DNA of 64,000 nt from assembly GCA_016801885.1 (NCBI GenBank), contig JAFBJY010000399.1:124001-188000 (forward strand), given 5' to 3'. Source of the DNA: Toxotes chatareus (lineage: Eukaryota; Chordata; Actinopteri; Toxotidae). Within the stretch, counting starts at the first letter, position 1; each line of letters starts with the position of its first letter. The notes under the pieces are model-generated. The model saw only the letters and a list, made by a program, of their open reading frames with translations, was not told the origin of the DNA and did not search any database. Made by a program: the position numbers and the translations under genes. Positions 13,301 through 25,300 of the stretch are shown piece after piece.

Positions 13301-16300
13301 GGCTCCCAAAAAAAAGAAACCCCCCCGTGGGGTTTCACCACCCAGTCAGTCCTCTGTAGTTGGGGGCGGACCAGTCTAAAGTGGGTTTAGATAGCTGTCC
13401 TACTTTTTGCTCCTGTTGTTTTTCTGCTGGGGAGCTCCTTTGGGGCAGCAGGGGAAACCAAAAAGGGGGCTGGGTGGCGAAAAAGTTTTAAACAACGGCC
13501 CGGATTCATCAAAACAACCACTTCACATTTCCCCCCAGATTTTTCCCCCAAACAGTAACACACCCTTGGGAAAAAAAATTGGTTTTTGGGCCCATTTTTT
13601 TTTTGAGATGTTTTTAATTCAATTCCCGTTTTTTTTATAGTCCTTTAATCAAAAATTTTCCCCAAACCCCTTTTCAGAGACCCAGAGCCTGACCCCAGGG
13701 AAAACCCTTAAAGGGGACAGTGGCAAAGGGAAAAAATTTCCCCTTTTAAAAGGAAGAAACCTTTAGCAGAACCCCCCTATATGGGGGGCCCCCCAAGGGT
13801 GGCCGGGGTGGGGAAGGGGTTAAAAGGGGGAAGATGGGACAACTTGGAATGGGGGGGAGGGAAGGACATAAAACTAAACAAAAAAGGGTTTTGGGAATGG
13901 ACAATCTTAGAGGGCCAGCATTTTGATTACAGTTAGGGGAACAGTTAGTGGATAATCTTTCTTTAGCAGATTTAAAGTTAAGGGTAGGAAACCCGACACA
14001 GAAGCAAAAAACTGTCATAAATATTTACATTACAGTTTTATAGAATATTATTCCAAAATGTATCTGTGCAATGTGGGAAATTAAACGTGTTAGAAATGGA
14101 TCATTGAGACAATAAAAAAGGGAGCAGGTTTGGGCCAGGATCACAGACAGGAAAAACATGCAGCTCTGGGGCCAGAAAATACCTGCAGAAAAGGGGAAAA
14201 AGGGAAAAAGACCCGAGAGAAAAAAGCACAGAACTACGGGACAAAAAGAAGACACTGCGTTAATGGCATGGAATAAAAGGGTAATACATGTGAGAGTGGG
14301 GGCTGAGGAGAGAAAGGGGAAAAAAAGGGAAAAGGATCATGGGAAGTCCCCAGCAGGCCCGGGCCTATAGCAGCATAACCAAGGGATGGTTCAGGTTTCC
14401 TGAGCCACCCCTACTAAGTGGGTATTTTCCTCAAAGTAACAGTGTCTATAGAAATAAGCTTTTCTTCATAAATTTTTCATAAACTTTAAAAACCTTTTTT
14501 TTAACAAAGCTTATAAGCTTTAATTTTTAAAATTAAAAGGGGGCTCCCTTTCCCGGGAAACCCCAAAATGGCAGTTGGTTTCCCGGAGAGGGGCCCGATA
14601 AACTTAAAGGGTCAGCCCCCCATTCTACTTTTTAAAATTGTAACCAAAACAAACCTGCATTCTGGTAATGAAGCAAACTGTTGGGGTAATATGGTATTAT
14701 CAGCTCTTTGAGATATGAAGGCCTGGCCCTTGAGTGCCTTTTTAAGGGGAAAAGGGTTTTAAAATCAATTCTGGATTTTACAGAAAGCCAATGGGGAAAT
14801 TAGTACAGGATAAATGATCTTCTTTCTAATTCCAGTAGTTCCCCCGCGAGCATTTTGGGTCAGCTAGGCTTTTGGACAAGTTTGGGCATCCATAATGGAA
14901 TTACAGCAGTCCCGCCTAAAATAACAAATGGGTGGACTAGTTTTTTTTAGCATCACTTGAGACGAAATTTTAATCTTTCTGATATTTGGAGGTAAAAAAG
15001 CAAATCCTAGAGACTTGTTTTATAGGTGAGTTAAAGGAAAATTTAAAAAAAAATCATCTGGAGGCCAAATTAATGCTATCCAAAAATAACTTATGATTCC
15101 CAAAAAAAATAACCCCGGGTTTTTTCTGGTTTAGAAGAAAAATTACAGGTCATCCCGGCCTTTATGTCTTTTAAAACATGCCCCAATGTGGTTAACGGTC
15201 CTTTTTTGCCCGGCTTTATAGATAAATATAGCTGGGGATCATCCATATCAATGGAATTTTTTCCATGCTTCCTGATAATATTCTTGGGGAAACAGGGATA
15301 AAATTTAACAAATTTGGGCCAAGCACAGAACCTGTGTAACTCCAAAGATAACTCTGGTATAAAAGGAGGAAACATCATTAACATAAACAAACTGGTTTCA
15401 TCTGATAGATATGATTTGAACTAGCCTAGTGCTGTTCCTTTAATCCCAATAACAGTTCCAATCTTTTTCCCAAAAGGATATTTGGGTCCCAAAAGTATCA
15501 AATGGCACTAAGATCTAGAAGGACAAGTTAAAAGATGGGGTCCATTGTCTGAACTTTCAAAGTGCTGTTTTTTTGTGCTATATGAGCTCTAAATCATGAC
15601 TGAAAGACTTAAAAAAACCCTTTTATGAAATGGTCCCCACAACTGGTTGAAAAATTTTAGAAGTAAAGGGGGGGAAATTGGGTTAGGTCTATAGTTTGCC
15701 AAAAAGCCCGAGTCCCGAAAAAGGTTTTTAAGTAAAAGGGCTGATAACTGCAACCTTAAAAAACCAGTAGAAAATATCCTGTTACCAAAAAGATTTATCT
15801 GGTCTAATATGGGGAATTTCCAATCAAAAAGGGAAAACATCTTTTTTAAAAAGTCTGGTTTTGGGGTAGGATCCAAAAAAACATGTTGATGGTTTAGATT
15901 TAAAAAAATTGAAGACAACCCAGCGAGGTCTATGGGAGAAAACTGTTCCCAACGACAAATCAGGACTGGGAGACATTTTAAGTTACTGTTCTTGATACAC
16001 CCATCATTAACAGGTTTTAGGCAGGATAAGATGGATTCTTTTCTAATATCTAGAGGAACATTTGTTCAACAAAAACAAGGGCCTTTGTCAGCCTGGCTCA
16101 AAAGGAAAAAAAAACCTAGGGGTTTTTTTTTTTTTCCTCTAATTTAAAGATGAATAATAGGCAGTTCTTGCCTTGTGAAGGGCTTATTTATCATTCTGAA
16201 GCTGTCTTTCCAGGCTGGGGAATTCCTCCCAAAATTTGTGGATAAAACCCCCCTTTCCAGCTTTTTTGGGTATCTGCTTTAAAACGAGGGGAATCATAAT

Positions 16301-19300
16301 TTTGGAGCCAGCTTCCTCCCGATTAAGCTTTTTTTTTTCAGAGGGGGAGCAAGTCAAGGGTGAAGGGGCAAAAGTGAAGAAGAAATCCAGCCACCATAAA
16401 ATAATTAAAAATTAAATGCATTTCTGGGGCCAGAGCAGGCCTTTTTTTTATATTTAAAACTTTGGCCAAGGATACCCCGGAAATTTGGGGAATTTTTTTC
16501 ACTTAAATGTAATGAACTTTATCATGCCAATCGAGGTCACTAAAATTAATTTAAATCGGTGTGTAAAATACCAAAAAAAAAGGGGGACTCAGAGTTTTCT
16601 CTGGAGCCCCCTGCCCCCCTTTTTCGATGATGAATTTATCCCTTCAAAAATTGGCTGTTTTTTCCAAAACCCCGGGCCTTCATAGACAACTGGAAAACTT
16701 TTTTGGGGAAAACCCGGTCTGATTAGGAGGCCGCATCCCATCCCCCTTTGGGTAGTTCAGCTCTCATATCTAGAAAATGGCGATTTTTTAAAAGGGCAAC
16801 CCAAAATCAAGAAACCCAGAGCTGAGACCAGGAGGCAGAGTTGCAGTCCCCATGATTTTCTATCATTCCCAATTCTTTTTTTTTCCTATAAGAAATGTCT
16901 GCCCCCGTCAACAAAAAAGTGAATAAACCAAAAAAGGGATTTATTTTAAAACGATTCAAAAAAACTCAAAAAAAAAATTTCTATCAAATTGTCTGAAGCT
17001 AAAAAACCACAATTAGATTTGGGCTATTAAACTTTTTTGATTTTCTTATCTAAAACTCTGTTAGTAAATAATTTGATAATGGGGATCCGACCCGATTCAT
17101 TTTTTCTGTCTTACTGAGACCTGGCTGCAGGGGGAAAATATATGCTTTTAAATAGGGCGGGCCCAGTCATACAAAATTTTCCCTCGGGGCCGGGGGGAGG
17201 GGGAAGTGGCAAATCTACCAATCCCGTTTAAATTTAAATTTAAACCCCGACCCAAGCCCTTTAAGCTTTTTTGAAAACCACCCTCAGCCTTCACATCCAA
17301 ATTGGAAGACGGAAAAAAATCCTTTTGCTGTGGTGTATCATCCCCCTTTTTCGGTTTTCTGAGTTTTTTTCTGAATTCACTGAATTTTTTTTCTGATTTA
17401 GTGCTTTTTATGGATAAAACAAAATTTTAGTGGGTGACTTTAATTTTTCAGAGATACCCCCAGACAGCCTTAAGACTGCATTTTTATTCAGTATTAGACT
17501 CAATCCTTTTTTCAAAATGTTAACAAACCCAAATCAGTTTAATTTACACCCCTTTATCTTTTACTACTACAGATAAAACAATTCTAATTTGGGGGATTTA
17601 ATATTCATAAGATAGCCCCAATGGGCCTTTTAAACCCCTTTTGTGGTTTACTATTTTTTGTTATAGCCAGTGTTCATGGGGCTGGTGGACCTGCTGATTT
17701 TTTCACTACTCCCAAAAAGTTAGGGATTTTTGGGAGACCCCAGGGGGATGTCATACGCTTTTTTTTCACTTCAGAGAATTTTTTGGGGTAGGGGCAATTT
17801 ATTGGGTTTTATAGAAAACCCCATTTTTTGTTTTTTAAAAATGGTCTCACTGTTAACCCGGGGCCTTCATATTAAAGCTAATACTAAAAAATAAAAACCC
17901 TTTTCAATGTCATCAATTTCCCATTTTTTTCGATAAAAGCTGGTATTGTCAATAAAATCTTTCCAAAATATCTATTCAAACAGCCATGAACACAACGCTC
18001 CTTTAAAAGATGGGGGAAACCAATTTTGGGAAAAGGGGCCGCCTTGGGTTTGGTGGCAGGCAGTCAGATCCTTTCGTGAACGGTTTTGTCTCAAAAATGT
18101 CATCAGCAGATTTCTAAGGGGGCAGAAATACTGGCAGAGCTCGGACAGACCAGGAGTGGGCCCCTAAGTGACAGACCCCGGCGGGCCAGTACCCTTGGGG
18201 CCATGCACTCAGACACTTTTGCAACTGCCCCCCAGCCCGCGAAACCGTTTTTTAAAGGGGAATTTGGGGTTTCCCGATAAACCCGCAACGCTCCACCCCC
18301 TTTTACTTGAATGCCAGGCCCCGTTGGGGGACTCCCCTGAAACCCAAAAAACCGCCCATGAACGGCCCGGGGACAAGACCATTGGGCCTGGACAAGGAGT
18401 TTCTCTCCCGTTCACTGATAGTGTTGGGTCCCCGTTAAAAAAATTATGGTCATAGTGTTTTAAAGCTTTTGAGGGCAACCCCGGTCCCAGGGTTCGCTTT
18501 GGTGGAGGGGATGGCCCCAAACCCCTGCCGTTCTTACCCAGAGACATAAAACCCATCATCATCCCCCCAAATTTGCCCAGCACCCCCAACTTTCTGTTCA
18601 TGGATGATGATGCCCCCCCCTATTTTCCCCTTTGGTATTTTTTTAAAGGTTAAGTCCCTTTACCTTTAACCCCATAGAACACGCCCGGGGGCCAGCTGAA
18701 GCAGAGACTGGATGATTTTAAACCCCCCGTGGCGTTGCTGCCGGTTTTCATTGGCAAAAGGTGGAAAACCCACTGACTAGGGATGCCCCCAAAAGAAAAT
18801 TTTCATTGTATAAATTAAGACTCATTTTTCCAATGCCAAAACGCCCTTCAGTGGGAAAAGGGCAAAACCCCTTTTTCGGTCAAAAATTTTTCGTAACTGG
18901 TTGCCCCAAAAAATTTTAAAAGCAAAAAAACCCGGCAACCAAGGGCAGAAAGGGCCCAAAAGGCAAAAAGGGGGCCCAGCCTTGACCTTCCCTAGAATTT
19001 TCAATGCCACAGGCAGATCCTTTTTGGAAAATAGGAAATTTTTTTCCAAAAAAAAATTTGCCTATCCACCCGGGCAAATGCCAGCCCTGGGGGACCCCTT
19101 TTTATCCAAACCCCCAAACCCCAAAAAGCCCGGGGCCGAAAGCAGCATTTTCACCCTTTTTAAATAGGGGGCCTTGTGAAAATTTAGGCATAGGTTGCGG
19201 GGAAAGAAAACCCCGGGGTTTCGCTGGGGGAGGGGGGGGCCCCGACCAAAAGCATCATCAAACCCCCTTCCACACCCCCCAAATTTCTTTTTGGGGATGC

Positions 19301-22300
19301 CCAAAAAGGGCCAGATTGCCACTTTTTTCAAAAGGGGGGGCCCCCCAAATTTTTCTGTTTGTTTCCCCCCCTTGGAAAAACCCCTTGGGCCCTGAACAAG
19401 ACGGTTAACCCCCCCCGGGAGGGCGGTTTTTTCCCAAAGGTGGCCCACGCGGGGAGCAGGAAAATTTTAATAAAAAAAACCCCCAAAAAGCCAAAAAAAG
19501 CACAAAAGAAATTTTTAAATTTTTTTTTGAATTTTTTTTTTTAATTTAAAAATTTAAAATTGAAAACATAAATATGAATTTTAAAGAATAAATCAATTTG
19601 AACAAGATTTAAAATTAAATATGTTCTTCAAAAACACAAAGTACATATAAGTCAAGGATTTTTAAAATTTTTCCTGTAGGCCTCCAAAAAGGTTTTAAAA
19701 AACAAAGATTGCCATACCCCTATTTTAAACCCAAGGTTTTAAAACAACAAATGCCCAAAATTGAGCGCTTTGTTTTCTTTTGCCTTTTCCGTCCCACAGA
19801 CACAGTGGGCGGCGGAAAGATTTTCTTTTCCCAAATTTATACCCCAAAAGGACGAGATGTTTGGTTTTGATAAAAAAAACCGCGGGAGAAATTTTTTCAG
19901 ATACCCCCTTTTAAAAATTTTCAGTGGCAGAATATTGTCCTATACTGCATTGTCAATTTTTTGTTTTGGGGCCCCTTGTTTTGCTAAATTTTGGGATAAT
20001 AAATATTAAATAATAAAAATGGTGTTTCTTCTCATTCAGTATTAGTAATATCAAAGGAATTTTTATTTATTTCTTTAAAAAATTCAGCCCAAAAGGGAAA
20101 AGCACTTGTAAATAAAATATCGCTAACTTATTGTGAGTGTAATCAACAAAAAACAATTTTTTTAAAAAATACTAAAAGATGTTACTTCATCATAAATTTA
20201 AAGCAAATAAAACATATATTTAAATTTCCCCCTTTACCTTTTTAGATCCATTTATAAATTAAATTCTTGTTTTTTTTTTTAAATAAAATGTAAAAAAAAA
20301 AGAAAACTTTTAAATCAACATATTACTGTTTTTTGCATTTTCCCTTTGGATATATGTTGTTTTTTTGGGGAAAGCTTTGCAGGGCTTCTTTTGTTGTTGG
20401 CTGCAACCAGAATAATGAAAATTCCTGTTTTGATGCTCCTGGACAGATTATCCCATCCCTGTTCAGTGTACTCAGAGTCCCCTATTTTGCCTTTCTTTTT
20501 TCACATAGATCCAGGGGCTTAATTTTTGTACACAAACAAGAATTGAAGGCCTGTTCTTTGTGGGGCAGCAGTTGGGGTGGGGGCTAAACTTGTCTTTCTG
20601 TATTGTTCCCATGGTCAGCTTCCTTTTGGGAGCTCTTTTCCCCACTTGTGGGGAAAAAAAAAACTGTTGATGGATTTGTGCCCACTGGTCCCTGAGTCAT
20701 GCCCGGGACAACTCTTGTTTTTTTCTCAGGGCCCTCCATCAGGTTTTCCGTGAGACTTGAAGTTCAGCCCCCAATTAGCTCTTTTGGTAGAGCATGAGAC
20801 TCAGTCTTTGGGTCGTGGGTTTGAACCCCATTTGGCAGCACCTCCCTAGGGGCCCACCCCCCTGGGGTCCCAAAGGACTTGGGATTGGGGGGCCAGCATC
20901 CCCCCGGACCTGGGCCTAGAAAACACGATGATGACATGACGATTTGAATTTCCCAAGAAGGAAGTGCCACCACAGGCAGTCCAGATTTTTATAAAAATTG
21001 TGGGTTTTAGATGGTAAAACTGTAAGGGGCACCCCAAACAGCTGCTCACAATGGTGACTTTGGGCCCAAAGGGGGTTGACAACAGGGGGGGGGTGCACCT
21101 TTTTCCAAATTCCTGAGGGCCCCCCCAGCGGGAAACCCACAAAACCACACACAGCAGCAGCCCAGACGGGGGAGGACAGGTGATGGAAAAGGGGACCCCA
21201 ATTTCCACACTTACCCCCCGGGTCCAGAGGCCCTAACACCCTGTAAGAATATAAATGTGGGGGGGGCCCCACAGTGTGGTCATTAGATGGCTTGCAAAAA
21301 AAAACCCAAGGCCAATGAGTCTGAGTTTGAAAAAAAATTTAATTGTATCATTTTTTTTTTGATAAAACTGAAAAAGGGTCCCACAAAACCCGACCCCCAT
21401 ATAAGGGTTAAAAATGATTCTATCCAATATTAGACCAATTGGCTTTGAAACCAAAACCTTGCCAAACCAACCACGTTTTTAAAACCTTTGATCTTTTATA
21501 CATGGGTAGAAGCTGAATATTTGAAGTGTTCCCCGAACCCTTTTATCCCCATCATTCTTTTAGGTTTTTAATTTACAATAATGGACTGCAAAAATCTGGG
21601 GGAAAAAAATTAAAATGTAGATATTTTTCTAATAATGTGTTCCCAAAATAAGGAAGTTTTTTCTTTTTTTTATTGCCATATGCCAGTTTAAAAATGGCCC
21701 AAAATTTACTCCAGCATGTATAATATATAGTTGATAGTACTTTTTTTCCCCTTCCCCTTACTCTGTTGCCCCTGAAAAAAAAGGTAGCCCATGGTAGTTA
21801 CAAACGATTTTTGAGATTTCCAAAAAACTGGAAAGGAAGTTTTTATCCATAATTTAAATTCCCCAGCCTGGAAAGACAGCTTTATAACGTTTAAAAGCCC
21901 TTTATAATGCAACTGCCTTTACTCATTTTGGGAAAACAAGAACAACCCCAGGTTTTTTCAGCACGAAAAGGGGACAAAAAGGCCCTAGTCTGGAACCATA
22001 CCTCTAGCTCTACTAGTAATGACTTTATGAGCTTCTTTAGCAAAAAATAGTAGATTTTGAGATAGAATCCATCCATCCTGCCTACACCTTTTTAAGGGGG
22101 TATCCAAAAAAAATTAGAAACGTCCTGATTTGTCGTTAGACGTTTCTTCCATAGACCTCGAATCAACATGTCTTTTGGTCCTTTTAATGTTTTGTCCTTG
22201 ATTCAAGGGACAAAGACAAGATGAGGATCACAGATTAAATTACAAAAAAGGGGGTTTTATTTACCCCAAAAAAAATGCAAAAAAAAGTTTTAACCAAAAT

Positions 22301-25300
22301 ATAACAAACATTAATAAAAAAGGTCAACCTAACAGAACTGAAAACTGAAAAAAAAAATGAAAAAAAATAAACTCAATTAACTGAACAGACCAACCGACAA
22401 ACAAAAGACAAAAACCCCACACTGAACAAAAAGGACAATATAAGGTTGATCAGGCCCTTTTTCTAAAAAAAGGGGATTACTAAAAACCCCGCAACAACCA
22501 AAAAAAGAAAAAAAAAACCAGACAATCAGCCTGTCAGAAAAAATATTTTTAACTATTAACTAAACAACACAACAACAAACAGTCTAAACAAATAGTCAAC
22601 AAACAAACTAAACCCAAATTTCCCCCCATGATGTGGCATCCGTTTGTCCACCAATTTGCCCCCCTTCATATAATGGCTGCACTTGGGGGCCCTTTGGACC
22701 CAGCAAAAAGGGGGGTCAAAAAGGGGAACCAGCAGCAACAGCCCCCTCTGCACTGGTAACTCAAAAAAACAAAATTTAAAAATAAACCCATTTAAAAAAA
22801 AGAAAAGTTGACTGTACAAAATTAAAAAATGTGCTTACAAAAAACCCAAATTGTAAGTCAAAAGAATAAATAAAGTGTTTTATTTATTCCATTTTTTATT
22901 TACTGTATAATTGTTCAAGGGGAAAAATTGTAAAAAAAACTAAAGTGTGGTGAGCGGACACATTGGGGGGTGGTCACAGGGGGGATCACACTTTTTTCCA
23001 TGTTAGTCAGAAAAATCCTCTTTAGAAAAGGGAATGTTCCTGGTTTTTGGGTTGCAGTTATAAACCTTTATTTAAAAGTTCTCTTGCCCCGGGATTTTAG
23101 CAAACTAGACCTATTTTCCAATTCCTTTACTTTAAAATTTTAAAAAGGTGTTGCAACTCAGTTGTGTGACCATCAATAGAAACAGTTTTTTAGTCAGGGT
23201 TTAGATAAACATAGCACAAAAAGCACGTGAAAGACCCAACATTCTTGGACTATGGACTTTTTATACTTTTCCTTTTAGATCTTAATGCGCATTTGGTTTA
23301 ATCTAGATCCTATTAAAAAATTAAAATGTTTTTGGGGTTTAAAAGGGAAAAGCATAGGTTTGGGTTTTAAAACATATCTACGATAGATACCCTTTGTTCA
23401 TGTTCATGACATTTTCCTTTAGATAGATAGATAGGTAGATCTTTATTAATCCCCGGGGGTTCTTTCCAGAGTTACTGGAGTTTCCCGGGTCTTCCCTTGG
23501 ACAAATTTTATTCACCTTATAATTTTCCTTTTGGCCAGGGGTGTCTGAATTTCCCGGGGTGTGGGTGCAGGGTTTTTTTCCAACGAAAAGAGCACAGGTT
23601 TTACCAATCAACTGTCTGAAGACTGAGAATTGATTTAATGAGTAGTCGGGTGTGCTGCTTGGTTGGAAAAAAAACCCACCAACCCCAAACCCCCGGGAAA
23701 AAAACCATGGTAAAAATTTTCCATTCTAGAATGATCCCCAGCTATATTTATTAGAACCCAGCAAAAGATTGAGTTACTTGGGATGCCAAAAGCCCAAAAA
23801 GGCCGGGATGATTTAATTCTTCTTGTATGCGTTCCTTATTTTTTCCAGGCCCGGACCCTGTTATAAATTTTTTTAATTTGTCAGTTTAAAGAAACCCCAA
23901 ATAACTCCATCAAACAAGGTTTAAAAAGAACTCCAAGTGAATAAAAAAAAATAAAAAACACAAATTATGACATTAACTTTTTTCAAAAGGGGTTTTTTTT
24001 CAAAGTTAAATCAATCTGTAAAATCAAAAATTTGTGAGTCTTAGAACATGGCGATTTTAAAATTTTTTAAAAAAAAAAAAAGGTGCAAGCCTTGCATCCA
24101 ACATGGTTTGATTACAATCATTTGTTCAACACACAAAAACCTGCCAACACTAAATAATTCAAAGCACTACAAAAATAAAATTAATCAACCAAAAAATTTC
24201 AAAATAAAGGTTGACTCAGTTCCCCAAATATATTGGTTTTTTGGTTTATAGTTTTAGGTTTTAGATCCAAACAATGGACCCCCCTCTCCCTCCCCGATCA
24301 TGTTCTGAAAAAAAAAACACAAAACAAAATGCAAGCACAATTTAAATTGCACATAGTTTAATTATTCTTTTTCTTTTTTAATTACCAGATTCTGACGATG
24401 TCTGACATCGTTTCCCGGGGCCATTGTCAATGTCTTTTTAAGTCCTGTGCTGAGGTAATCCGAGAACAGCATAGGTTTTCATCGGAGGGGGATCTGTGCT
24501 TGTTTTTTTTCGATTCATTAGGAAAACATCTGTTCAAAAATAGGTTCCCAAAACCCCTCTAAAGGTGTTTGGGGGGCAGAGACGCGGTGGTGAAAGGATT
24601 AAAAATGTCAAAACCAGACCGGGGAAATCAAAAGGCAGATCAAACTAGTTTTAACGCCTTTGGAGCCAACTGAGCACATGAAAAAATCTCGAAATGGGCT
24701 GAAGTTGACAAAAAGGAAAGTGGACAAGATTGTCCTGTTTTCCTTGGGAATCCATAGGGCCAGTTTCGCTGAAGCCGGGTTTGTGTCAGACATCTGGGTG
24801 ATGACTTTTTTTGGCCCCCCGTTTGGGTTCAGGGAGTTTGGTTATGCACACAACACAAAAGTCCCCCAACTTTGGATCTGACATTCAGACAAGGATTTTC
24901 CTTTCTCATAAAGAAAGAAATGTCTTCCGGAGCTAAAAAAAATGCGGGACTTTGTTCTACCAGCCCCTTTTGATGGTACGCACATCCCTCTAGCCCATCT
25001 CCAGAAAAAACATTTGGGAACGCGGGATTCAGGCCCGCCCCAAATGAAGTTCATGCTTTATGATGGTCACAATGTCATCCATCCCCGTATTTTCCCCCCA
25101 CGCTTCTTTATGGATAAAATAAGTTTTCAGAGGCTTGACAGTTCATTTTTTCATTTTCCGTCTCATCAGCCAGTTGTGTTTAAGATTTTCTGCAGTTCCT
25201 TAAACCCATCCGCTATGGGTTTTTTATAAACTGAATTTTAAAAATCGAACTGGCAAACCCTGCTCACAGACCTTCAGCATGCACTTTTAAAACCCCCTCT

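Noticed and set aside
18209..18601. 130-codon open frame on -
   Set aside because: Shadow of the Tc1/mariner transposase relic read on +.
19062..19448. Overlapping frames of 120-134 codons on both strands
   Set aside because: C/G-run-rich stretch; both strands stay open for compositional reasons and neither shows a known domain.
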